Shown here one piece after another: positions 8,203 through 14,811 of a DNA stretch of 32,484 nt. The notes below the pieces were generated by a model. It was not told the DNA's origin. It made no database searches and saw only the letters and a list, made by a program, of their open reading frames with translations. Every line of letters begins with the position of its first letter. Position 1 is the stretch's first letter. A program made the translations under genes and the position numbers. Location: the NCBI GenBank assembly GCA_050693875.1, contig JBOGWP010000101.1, positions 1 to 32,484 on the forward strand, read 5' to 3'. The stretch is from JBOGWP01 sp050693875 (GTDB lineage: Bacteria > Actinomycetota > CADDZG01 > JAHWKV01 > JBOGWP01).

Positions 8203-8901
8203 CTACAGCTGCTCGAGCCAGGCAGCGACCCGAGGGGCAAGGTCGGCCAGGACTGCCCCCTCGGTCTGCCCCCGCACCCGCAGCGAGTGGTTCCCTCCCT
8301 CGACCACGTAGAGATCGGCGGAGCCACCGAGCAAGTCGAGGTTCCGCTGGAGCAGCGCGAGGTCGCAGAACGGGTCGTCGGTCCCCTGGAGGAACAGGCA
8401 GGGGACGCGAATTGCCGGCCAGTGGTCGACGCGCAGACGGTCCGCATGTCCGGGCGGATGGAGCGGGTACCCGTAGAAGACCAGCCCCGCCGCCGGCATT
8501 CCTTCCGCAACCGCCATCGACGCCACGCGGCCCCCGTACGACTTGCCCCCCGCGCTCCACGTCCCCGTGACCGACGAGAGCGCCTCGCCCGCCTGCTCGA
8601 AGGCCGCCGCATAGGCGGGGACGCTGCGCTCGGCGGCGGGAGGCGTGGTCCGGCCCGCCTCGCGATAGGGAAGGTTGAAGCGCACCACGGGATGACCGCG
8701 GCCGGCGAGACCTGCGGCCAGCGCGCTCAGACCCGCCCCGAATATGTCTCCACCGGCCCCGTGGGTCAGGAGCAGCCCGGGGCCGGCTACGCTGGCCGGC
8801 AGATCTGCCACGGCGCGCACGTTGACCTCGCGGCGCCCGTCCGGCAGCGCCAGCGTCAACTCACGCGGCGCGGCCGATTCCGCCCTCGGCCGGCGCTTCA
8901 T
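8203..8901 (-). CDS. Alpha/beta-hydrolase of the KANL3/TEX30-like family
   Basis: The product has 232 residues from ATG 8901. It has the alpha/beta-hydrolase elements GLLLTHGAGGDIFG (oxyanion region), the nucleophile elbow GGKSYGGRVAS, the acid in FLQGTDDPFCD and the histidine in EGGNHSLRV. The family is predicted to act as a small esterase or dienelactone-hydrolase-like enzyme; physiological substrates are unknown. It starts 7 bases after the mutM stop, so it is the distal gene of the yceD-rpmF-rnc-mutM transcription unit. Its C-terminus converges tightly with the SnoaL-like gene on the other strand. Confidence 0.85.
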   Translation of the reverse strand: MKRRPRAESAAPRELTLALPDGRREVNVRAVADLPASVAGPGLLLTHGAGGDIFGAGLSALAAGLAGRGHPVVRFNLPYREAGRTTPPAAERSVPAYAAAFEQAGEALSSVTGTWSAGGKSYGGRVASMAVAEGMPAAGLVFYGYPLHPPGHADRLRVDHWPAIRVPCLFLQGTDDPFCDLALLQRNLDLLGGSADLYVVEGGNHSLRVRGQTEGAVLADLAPRVAAWLEQL

Positions 8902-8908
8902 GCCGGCG

Positions 8909-9754
8909 TCAGACCTGGCACTGCGGGCAATAGTAGGTCGAGCGGTTGCTCCAGCGCACCCGGGCGATCGGGGTGCGGCATCGGCGGCAGGCGTCTCCCT
9001 CGCGCTGGTACACCCGGAGGTACTCCTGGTACTCCCCCATCGCGCCGAACAGGTCTCGGTACTGCTCATCCTCCGCCGAGGTGCCGCGGTGCCGGATGGC
9101 GTCCTGGAGGATCTCCTGGATCGCCCGGTAGAGGCGGCGCACCTCCTGTGAGGCCAGGGTGTCGGACTTGCGGTCGTGGCGGAGGCCGGCGGCAAACAGG
9201 ATCTCGTCCGAGTAGATGTTGCCGATTCCGCAGATGAACTTCTGATCCATCAGCAGGGCTTTGAGCTTCACCGAATGCGTGGCGAGCGCCTGGGAGAAGT
9301 GCTGCCAGGCGAGCGCCTGCTCGAGGGGATCAATCCCCAGCTTCTGAAGCTCCTTGATCGCCCCCAGCTCGTCGCGAGAGGTGACGAACATCTCGCCAAA
9401 CGTCCGCGGGTCGATGTAGCGAAGCTCCCCGCCGCCGTTGAGGTGCAGGACGACGTGGGTGTGCCGGTCGAAGTCCGCCCCTTTCTTGGTCTGGACGAGC
9501 TGACCGGACATGCCCAGGTGCACGACCAGCACCCGGTCGCCGTCGAGGCGGAACAGCAGGTACTTGCCCCGGCGGTCGATCTTGGCGATACGTTGGCCGG
9601 CAAGAGGCTCCTCGAACTCCTTCCGGCGCCGGTAGCGCCGGATGACGCGCATGGCGTTCGGGGTGCTGCGCACCTCCGCGGCCCTGATCTTCTTGCCGGC
9701 GACCTCTCTTTCGAGGTCACGCCGGATGACCTCGACCTCGGGCAGCTCGGGCAC
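8909..9754 (-). CDS. mutM: Formamidopyrimidine-DNA glycosylase (Fpg/MutM)
   Basis: This bifunctional base-excision repair enzyme removes 8-oxoguanine and formamidopyrimidines and cuts the abasic site. GTG 9754 gives 281 residues and places the catalytic proline directly after the initiator (PELPEVEVIRRD, with Pro2 and Glu3). Also visible are HLGMSGQL with the binding-loop region, DPRTFGEMF, the helix-two-turns-helix part CGIGNIYSDEILF and a C-terminal zinc finger with Cys256, Cys259, Cys276 and Cys279. It begins one base after the rnc stop, which implies translational coupling. Confidence 0.97.
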   Translation of the reverse strand: MPELPEVEVIRRDLEREVAGKKIRAAEVRSTPNAMRVIRRYRRRKEFEEPLAGQRIAKIDRRGKYLLFRLDGDRVLVVHLGMSGQLVQTKKGADFDRHTHVVLHLNGGGELRYIDPRTFGEMFVTSRDELGAIKELQKLGIDPLEQALAWQHFSQALATHSVKLKALLMDQKFICGIGNIYSDEILFAAGLRHDRKSDTLASQEVRRLYRAIQEILQDAIRHRGTSAEDEQYRDLFGAMGEYQEYLRVYQREGDACRRCRTPIARVRWSNRSTYYCPQCQV

Positions 9755-9755
9755 G

Positions 9756-10463
9756 CTACTCGTGCACGAGCTCGGCGAGGGCTTCCTTCGCCGCCGCCTG
9801 CTCGGCCTCCTTCTTCGATCGCCCCTCGCCGGCGCCGACCAGCCGCCCTTCGAGGAAGACCTCGGCGTGGAACCGCTTGGCATGGTCGGGGCCGCTCGAT
9901 GTGATCCGGTACTCGGGTATGGCGCCGATGCGCCGCGCGGCACGCTCCTGAAGGCTGGTCTTGAAGTCGCGCACCACGCCGCGCTCGACGTGATCGCGGA
10001 TGTGCTCGCGGAACAGGGTTCGTACGATGCGGCGGGCCTCGTCGATGCCGCGGTCGACGTACACCGCCCCGAGCAGGGCCTCGAGGGCGTCGGCAAGGAT
10101 CGAGGACTTCGACCGGCCGCCAGACAGCTCCTCGCCCCGCCCGAGCAGCAGGAAGTCTCCGAGACCGAGCTCCCGGGCGATGTCGGCGAGTACGGCCATG
10201 TTGACGGTGCTCGCCCGCAACTTCGCCATCTCTCCTTCGGGGAGCTCCGGATAGGACGTGAAGATCATATCGGTGACCACCAGCCCCAGAACGGCATCTC
10301 CGAGGAATTCCAGACGCTCGTTGTGCGGCACGCCGCCACGCTCGAAGGCGTAGGAGCGGTGGGTCAGCGAGGCGCGCAGGAGGTCGCGGTCGTCGAAGCG
10401 GAGGCCGAGCGCGCTCTCGAGCTGTTCTCCGGCGGCCGATGCCGGGTTGGGCGCCTGTTCCAA
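9756..10463 (-). CDS. rnc: Ribonuclease III
   Basis: This double-strand-specific endoribonuclease processes rRNA precursors and structured mRNAs. The nuclease domain carries the signature NERLEFLGDAVLG at residues 48-60. Later acidic residues come in the SILADALEALLGAVYVD segment, and a double-stranded RNA-binding domain (about residues 160-235) ends in GEGRSKKEAEQAAAKEAL. The start is TTG 10463, one base after the rpmF stop. The in-frame context and the MEQAPNPASAAGEQLE lead suit this start. The rpmF-rnc-mutM-smc order is conserved in actinobacteria. Confidence 0.96.
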   Translation of the reverse strand: MEQAPNPASAAGEQLESALGLRFDDRDLLRASLTHRSYAFERGGVPHNERLEFLGDAVLGLVVTDMIFTSYPELPEGEMAKLRASTVNMAVLADIARELGLGDFLLLGRGEELSGGRSKSSILADALEALLGAVYVDRGIDEARRIVRTLFREHIRDHVERGVVRDFKTSLQERAARRIGAIPEYRITSSGPDHAKRFHAEVFLEGRLVGAGEGRSKKEAEQAAAKEALAELVHE

Positions 10464-10464
10464 G

Positions 10465-10641
10465 CTATTCGATCTCTACGACCTCGCGGCCCGCGTAGTA
10501 CCCGCACTTCCCGCAGACCCGGTGCGGCAGCTTGGGGGCGTGGCATTGCGGACAGGTGGAATTGGCCGGCGATTTCAGCTTCCACTGCGACTGATGCTGG
10601 CGAGTGGACGAACGAGACTTCTTCCGCTTTGGCGTGGGCAC
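10465..10641 (-). CDS. rpmF: 50S ribosomal protein L32, zinc-ribbon form
   Basis: This is a 58-residue protein from GTG 10641 with a strong ribosome binding site (AAGGAGG) seven bases upstream. It starts VPTPKRKKSRSSTRQHQSQW. It keeps all four zinc cysteines (Cys30, Cys33, Cys43, Cys46), in CPQC and CGKC. The zinc-containing C+ form is the housekeeping version; zinc-free paralogues are induced when zinc is scarce, and none is seen here. It is 16 bases downstream of the yceD-like gene and one base upstream of rnc. Confidence 0.97.
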   Translation of the reverse strand: MPTPKRKKSRSSTRQHQSQWKLKSPANSTCPQCHAPKLPHRVCGKCGYYAGREVVEIE

Positions 10642-10657
10642 GAATCCCTCCTTCCTG

Positions 10658-11167
10658 TCACGCCTCTCGGTTGGTCGTCAGAAGCAGGGGGGCCCACCGC
10701 GGATCCATCGCCGCCGTGCTGTGACCGCAGTCGACCACGTTGCGGTCCGCGCCGCAGACGGGGCACAGCCCCCGGCAGGCTTCCCGGTGCAACGGGCGGA
10801 CCGGGATGGCGAGCACGATCGCATCCCGAAGCATGGGCTCGAGGTCGATCTCGGTCCCCCGGACCTCGTAGCCCTCGCGCTCCTCCGCCCGCTCGAAGTA
10901 GAACACCTCGCGGATCCACTCGTCGAACGCGGCGGAGTACTCCATCAGGCAGCGGGAGCACGACAGGTGCATGATCCCGGATACCCGGCCCGACACCGCG
11001 ATCCCGTCGGTCAGGCTCTCGGCGAGCAGGTTGAGGCCCACCGGGTGCCCCTCGTCCACCCAACCCATGCCGCCTCGGAGCCCGGGGAGGCGTTCCGCTC
11101 GCATGATGCGTCGCGAGGCGCCGGGGCGGCCGGCGAGTTCGGAGATGTCGACGACGAGGAAGGACAT
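10658..11167 (-). CDS. YceD/DUF177 family protein
   Basis: The product has 169 residues, starting at ATG 11167 after AAGAAGAG. It has the family layout: an N-terminal beta part (SFLVVDISELAGRPGASRR), the CSRCLMEY motif, an acidic middle, and the CRGLCPVCGADRN cysteine cluster followed by DPRWAPLLLL-like sequence. DUF177 proteins are almost always encoded just upstream of rpmF. They are linked to rRNA or large-subunit accumulation, although the biochemical mechanism is not settled. The pairing with L32 here is the strongest support. Confidence 0.92.
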   Translation of the reverse strand: MSFLVVDISELAGRPGASRRIMRAERLPGLRGGMGWVDEGHPVGLNLLAESLTDGIAVSGRVSGIMHLSCSRCLMEYSAAFDEWIREVFYFERAEEREGYEVRGTEIDLEPMLRDAIVLAIPVRPLHREACRGLCPVCGADRNVVDCGHSTAAMDPRWAPLLLTTNREA

Positions 11168-11197
11168 GGCTCTTCTTTCTGGATGATCCGAAAACGC

Positions 11198-11203
11198 AGT
11201 CTA
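11198..11203 (-). promoter_or_regulatory. Probable -10 box for the yceD-rpmF-rnc-mutM operon
   Basis: TAGACT reads on the minus strand at 11203-11198, about 31 bases upstream of the yceD start. An upstream TTTCCC-like stretch could serve as a weak -35. The leader would be about 25 bases. The rest of the 186-base gap between this gene and the binding-protein gene holds no reading frame I trust. Confidence 0.4.
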
Positions 11204-11353
11204 CCAGCGGCCCTCGCGGATCAGGGAAAATCCACCAGTTCGGTCGGCAAGGTCGGGGGGCCGGAGGTCGGCCAGTCCCCTGAGCGCGGCGAGACGGTCG
11301 GCACCGCATGACGAGCCTTCCATCGGTCCGCCGGCAAATGCCTCACGCGGTGA

Positions 11354-12178
11354 TCAGCCCGTTGCGGGCGCGGCCAGCCGCTCCCCCATCGCCTCGGTCA
11401 GCTCGGCGTACCCGTCCTTGCGGCCCGGCAGCCAGGCGGTCAGGCCCTCGAGGTCCATCAGGTGCCGCCACCGGGGGTCGTTGTAGTTCATCGCCAGCAG
11501 CGCCTCGGTCCAGCGCCTTCCCAGCTCACCGTCGAAGCCGGGCAGCGCGGTGAAGTTGCAGTGCGAGTACCCGGGCGAGGTCCAGACCGAGCGCACGAGC
11601 GACGAGTTGACCCGTCCGGTCTCGAGCTCCCGGACCCACGTCGGGTCGCCGACCACGCCGGCATCGGCCTTGGCCTCGTGCAGGGCTCGCAGCACCTCCA
11701 GCTCGCTCGTCCCGGTGTCTCCGTGCTTGCCGACGTCCAGGTCGAAGCGAAGCAGCTCGAGGTCCCGGTCCGGGTCGAGGCCGGTCTGCCGCAGCCAGTG
11801 CAGCGGCAGGATCGCCGCCTGGGCAGAGTCCGCGCTTCCAAGAGCGAGCCGCTTGCCGCGCAGGTCGCCCAGCCCGCCGATCCCCGAGTCGGCCCGGGCC
11901 ACGAGCCTCGTCGCGAACCCCAGGTCGGTGTTGCGCATGCCGAGCACGAGACACCGCCCTCCTGTCGCCGCCTCGCAGCGGACGAAGGCCACGTTGGTGT
12001 TCCAGGCGATGTCGATCGTGCCCTCGAGCAGGGCCGCGACCTGCGCCTCGTAGTTCGAGAACAGCACGTAGTCGGTCGGAACCCCCGCGCCGCGGAAGTA
12101 CTCGCGCAGCCCCTCCCAGATGGTCACGACCTTCGGGTCGTAGGCGACGGCCCCGACACGCAGCACTCGATCGTTCAT
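11354..12178 (-). CDS. PhnD-like periplasmic-binding-fold protein without signal peptide
   Basis: The product has 274 residues from ATG 12178. It matches the phosphate/phosphite/phosphonate ABC substrate-binding fold: RVGAVAYDPKVVTIWEGLRE, TDYVLFSNYEAQVAALLEG with DIAWNTNVAFV, LGDLRGKRLALGSADSAQA, GDPTWVRELETG and ALPGFDGELGRRWTEALLAM. Relatives that feed ABC importers carry a secretion signal. This one begins almost directly with the first beta strand and has no hydrophobic leader, so it probably acts in the cytoplasm as a sensor, carrier or enzyme-associated binding protein. No permease or ATPase gene is next to it. It follows the flavoprotein gene by 32 bases and sits behind an 8-codon coupled leader frame (12175-12201). 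Ligand unknown. Confidence 0.8.
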   Translation of the reverse strand: MNDRVLRVGAVAYDPKVVTIWEGLREYFRGAGVPTDYVLFSNYEAQVAALLEGTIDIAWNTNVAFVRCEAATGGRCLVLGMRNTDLGFATRLVARADSGIGGLGDLRGKRLALGSADSAQAAILPLHWLRQTGLDPDRDLELLRFDLDVGKHGDTGTSELEVLRALHEAKADAGVVGDPTWVRELETGRVNSSLVRSVWTSPGYSHCNFTALPGFDGELGRRWTEALLAMNYNDPRWRHLMDLEGLTAWLPGRKDGYAELTEAMGERLAAPATG

Positions 12179-12217
12179 GCCCGCCCCCTGAGAACGTTCA
12201 TGCCCGCCCCCTAAAAC
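12172..12217. repeat. 23-bp tandem duplication across a start site
   Basis: Two adjacent copies, 12172-12194 and 12195-12217, share CGTTCATGCCCGCCCCCT exactly. On the minus strand each copy contains the G-rich ribosome-binding stretch and ATGAACG. The duplication therefore doubled the translation start of the binding-protein gene between the flavoprotein stop and the true start. Confidence 0.9.
12175..12201 (-). other. Eight-codon coupled leader reading frame
   Basis: The upstream copy of the duplicated start opens ATG 12201 and encodes MNVLRGRA. Its TGA (12177-12175) overlaps the ATG (12178) of the binding-protein gene as ATGA. Ribosomes ending the short frame could re-initiate on the gene. 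That it is translated is inference. Confidence 0.45.
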
Positions 12218-13329
12218 AGCGGCAGGCCGGCGAGGATCTTGCCGACCCACTCCTTGAGCACGTCGTTGGTCGGCGCCATCACCGCGCCGGCCCGAGCATC
12301 CCGCCAGTACCGTTCGATGGGTAGGGACCGGGTGTAGCCCTGGCCGCCGCAGACTTGCATGCCGATGTTGGTGACGTCGATGGCCGCCTCGGTCGCGAAC
12401 ACCTTGGCCTGCATGACGAGCGGGACCGCGGAGGAGTCGGCGCCGTCACCCGCCGCCGCGGCTCGGCCGACCAGGGCCCGCGCCGCCTCCGTCTGCTGGC
12501 CCATCTCCGCCAGATGGATCTGGATGGCCGGGACCTCGGCGAGCGACTGGCCGCCGGGATGCTTGCGGGCCGTCGCATGTTCGATCGAGGCTTCCAGCGC
12601 CGCCTGCGCCAGGCCGACGTTGAGCGCGGCGAGCCCGACGAGGAAGGTCGGGGCGACGACGTTGAACACCAACTCGACGCCGTCACCCTCCTTGCCGATC
12701 AGGTGGTCGCCCGGCACCGACACGCCGTCGAGGTTCATCTCGATGCTCGAGTTGCCGGTCATCCCGATGCCGTCCCAACTGCCCTGGAACGAGACACCTT
12801 CGAGGTCGGGGGTGACGACCAGCACGTCGAGGCCCTCCGCCCCCGGCGCCTGCACCAGCACGGGATACAGCCGGGCATGGCCGCCGCTGGTCACGAAGCT
12901 CTTGCGCCCCGAGAGCGTGTAGGAGCCGTTGCGGCGCTCCGCCTTGATCTCGGGGCTGTAGAAGTGGGCGCCGGTGGCGCGCTCGCTGAACGCGAGCGTG
13001 GCGAGCGTCTCCCCCGTGGCGGCCGCGGGCAGCCATCGCGCCGCCTGGTCCGGGGTCGCCTTCGCGCCGATGACCGCGGTCCCGCAGCAGTGCATCAGGA
13101 AGCACAGCCCGGTCGAGCCGCTGGCCCATCCCACCGCCTCGCAGGCGGCCGCCAGGTCGGCAAGGCCGCCGCCGAGCCCGCCGTGCTCCTTCGGGACGAG
13201 CAGCCCGAGCAGCCCGGCGCCGGCCAGGATCTCGAAGTGCTCGGCGGGAAACCGCCGTTCGCGGTCGAACTCGGACGCCGTCGGCCGCAGCTTCTCGGCG
13301 ACCTCCCGGGCCTGCAAGGCGACGCTCAT
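12211..13329 (-). CDS. Acyl-CoA-dehydrogenase-like flavoprotein, atypical active site
   Basis: The product has 372 residues from ATG 13329, spaced six bases from GAGGAG (ATG 13335 is an alternative). It has the full fold: the N-terminal helical domain, LLGLLVPKEHGGLGGGLADL, the beta domain TLAFSERATGAHFYSPEIKA, the FAD-binding FVTSGG and SWDGIGMTGNSS, and the C-terminal helices with CGGQGYTRSLPIERYWRDAR. In ordinary acyl-CoA dehydrogenases a catalytic Glu precedes the GT in YEGTxEI. Here the segment is VMAPTNDVLKEW, with Ala at that place, and I see no alternative Glu as in isovaleryl-CoA dehydrogenase. It may thus be a flavin-dependent oxygenase or oxidase of this superfamily (DszC, HsaA and nitroalkane oxidase are known precedents). 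It lies 25 bases after the diiron gene, in one unit. Confidence 0.85.
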   Translation of the reverse strand: MSVALQAREVAEKLRPTASEFDRERRFPAEHFEILAGAGLLGLLVPKEHGGLGGGLADLAAACEAVGWASGSTGLCFLMHCCGTAVIGAKATPDQAARWLPAAATGETLATLAFSERATGAHFYSPEIKAERRNGSYTLSGRKSFVTSGGHARLYPVLVQAPGAEGLDVLVVTPDLEGVSFQGSWDGIGMTGNSSIEMNLDGVSVPGDHLIGKEGDGVELVFNVVAPTFLVGLAALNVGLAQAALEASIEHATARKHPGGQSLAEVPAIQIHLAEMGQQTEAARALVGRAAAAGDGADSSAVPLVMQAKVFATEAAIDVTNIGMQVCGGQGYTRSLPIERYWRDARAGAVMAPTNDVLKEWVGKILAGLPLF

Positions 13330-13354
13330 CCCCATCTCCTCTCTGGTCGTCGGA

Positions 13355-14656
13355 TCACATGAAGTTCGGGGTGTGGAGGGCGGAAATCTTCTCGGCGACG
13401 CTGCGCTCGAGCCCGATCTGGAGCATGCGCCGCACCCGGTACTCGTCCATCGAACGGTGCAGCTCGCGGACCGCCTCGCTGCCGCGGCGCAGGGCCTCCG
13501 GGTCCGAGCCGCCGCCGCCGAGGATGGTCAGGGACTCGAGCACCGGGGGGTTCACACCGGTCGTCGCCTGGAGCACGGCGGCACGATCCTCGGCGGCTGC
13601 AACCAGCTCGTCGACCCGTTCCGGCTCGCGGCGCAGGTGCTGGCGGACGTGCGCGACGCCGTACGCGACGTGGCGACCCTCGTCGAGCCGGGCGCGGCGG
13701 ACCAGCTCGGCCGTCACCATGTCGGGAGCGTGGTCCTCGATGTAGGAGAGGAGGTCGAGGAACGTCCCCTCTCCGAGCACGTGGAGGAGGAAGCTCGACC
13801 GGAAGTAGTCCTCCTGGACGAGCAGGCTCTGCAGCGACCATTCCGTCATCGCCGAGGCGTACTGCAGCCCCCCGCCGTTCGCGAGGGCGCGCTTCACGAA
13901 CACCTCGATGTGGCGGGCCTCGTCGTTGATGATCGTGGCGAGGAAGAGCACCGGCTCGACGAAGGCCGGGTTCATGCGGGGCAGGAACCTGGCGGGGATG
14001 TAGAGCGCGGCGTACTCGTTCTCGGCGAGGAAGGTCATCACCTGGCAGACCGCCCGCTCGAGGTCCTCGGGAAGGGGCTCGAGGCGATCCCAGGGGATGT
14101 CCTCGGTGGCGTTCCACTGCTGGCTCTTGGCCTGCTCGTAGAGGGCGGCGACATTGTCTGCCCACACGTCGACCTTCCGGTTGAGCGTGAAGGGGAACTC
14201 GGGCATCCCGGGCTCGGCGACCGCCCCTCTGGGGACGAAGCCGTAGTAGGTCGGGACCTCCTCGGGAACCTCTCCCGCGCGCCCGACGAGCCAGTCTCGA
14301 AGGTCGATCGCCCCGCCGGCGCGCCGCGGGATCCGCACGTCCCAGTCGGGGTGCTCCCAGGCCGCCGCACCCTCGCCCTTGCGCAGCAGATAGACCCGGC
14401 CGGGCCCGGCATCGAGATCGGCGAGGAGCTCGCAAGCGTTCAGTCGGCACCACGACCCGAGATCGTCCCGCAGGTCGTCGGAGGGGCTGCGCACCTCGAC
14501 GACGTCGCCAGCGTCGACCCGCGCCATGGCGTTGCGAAGGAGCAGCAGCACCGCCCCCGGGTCGAGGTCGCCGCGGTCGACGACCGTCTTCGGAGTGACC
14601 TTTACGAGCGCGAACTCAGACTGCTCGTCTTGTTGGTGCGATGGTGTCGTATCCAC
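13355..14656 (-). CDS. TusA-like domain fused to ferritin-like diiron protein
   Basis: The product has 433 residues from GTG 14656, six bases after GGAGGG. Residues 15-95 look like a TusA/SirA sulfur-carrier fold: VVDRGDLDPGAVLLLLRNAM, GDVVEVRSPSDD, GSWCRLNACELL and VYLLRKG. The CPxP cysteine of true TusA is replaced by LDPG. From about 155 comes a ferritin-like four-helix domain with WNATEDIPWD at 181-190. Its likely iron ligands are Glu212 or Glu214, Glu246/His249 (DEARH), Glu296 and Glu326/His329 (DEGRH), i.e. a complete E, ExxH, E, ExxH set. Such proteins use dioxygen to oxidise or hydroxylate substrates (AurF-like, MiaE-like). The fusion suggests substrate presentation by the altered TusA module; that is inference. 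It is the first gene of the cassette, downstream of a promoter and structured leader. Confidence 0.82.
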   Translation of the reverse strand: MDTTPSHQQDEQSEFALVKVTPKTVVDRGDLDPGAVLLLLRNAMARVDAGDVVEVRSPSDDLRDDLGSWCRLNACELLADLDAGPGRVYLLRKGEGAAAWEHPDWDVRIPRRAGGAIDLRDWLVGRAGEVPEEVPTYYGFVPRGAVAEPGMPEFPFTLNRKVDVWADNVAALYEQAKSQQWNATEDIPWDRLEPLPEDLERAVCQVMTFLAENEYAALYIPARFLPRMNPAFVEPVLFLATIINDEARHIEVFVKRALANGGGLQYASAMTEWSLQSLLVQEDYFRSSFLLHVLGEGTFLDLLSYIEDHAPDMVTAELVRRARLDEGRHVAYGVAHVRQHLRREPERVDELVAAAEDRAAVLQATTGVNPPVLESLTILGGGGSDPEALRRGSEAVRELHRSMDEYRVRRMLQIGLERSVAEKISALHTPNFM

Positions 14657-14797
14657 GCGTCGCCCTCCGGCGGGCGACGGCGAAGCTGATCAGGGAGCCG
14701 CCGGCCCGCCCTCGGGCCGCCCGAACCGGGCGGCAGACTGAACCGATCAGGTGCGGGCCATACGGCCGATCCCCCGTGTCATTGCGGCGTCAGTATA
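14657..14797 (-). promoter_or_regulatory. Promoter and possibly structured leader of the diiron cassette
   Basis: TATACT at 14797-14792 (minus) with a preceding T is a good extended -10; no clear -35 is seen. The transcript would have about 130 leader bases. They contain a perfect 8-bp hairpin, GCCGCCCG-GTT-CGGGCGGC (14734-14716). It is enclosed by complementary CTGATC (14750-14745) and GATCAG (14691-14686), giving a closed domain. GGAGGG lies just before the GTG start. I do not recognise a known riboswitch. In G+C-rich DNA such pairings can arise by chance. Confidence 0.5.
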
Positions 14798-14811
14798 AGC
14801 CCGGTGCTCAC

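Noticed and set aside
12355..14689. Long plus-strand frames opposite the flavoprotein and diiron genes
   Set aside because: They show no domain, no ribosome binding site and typical antisense composition.
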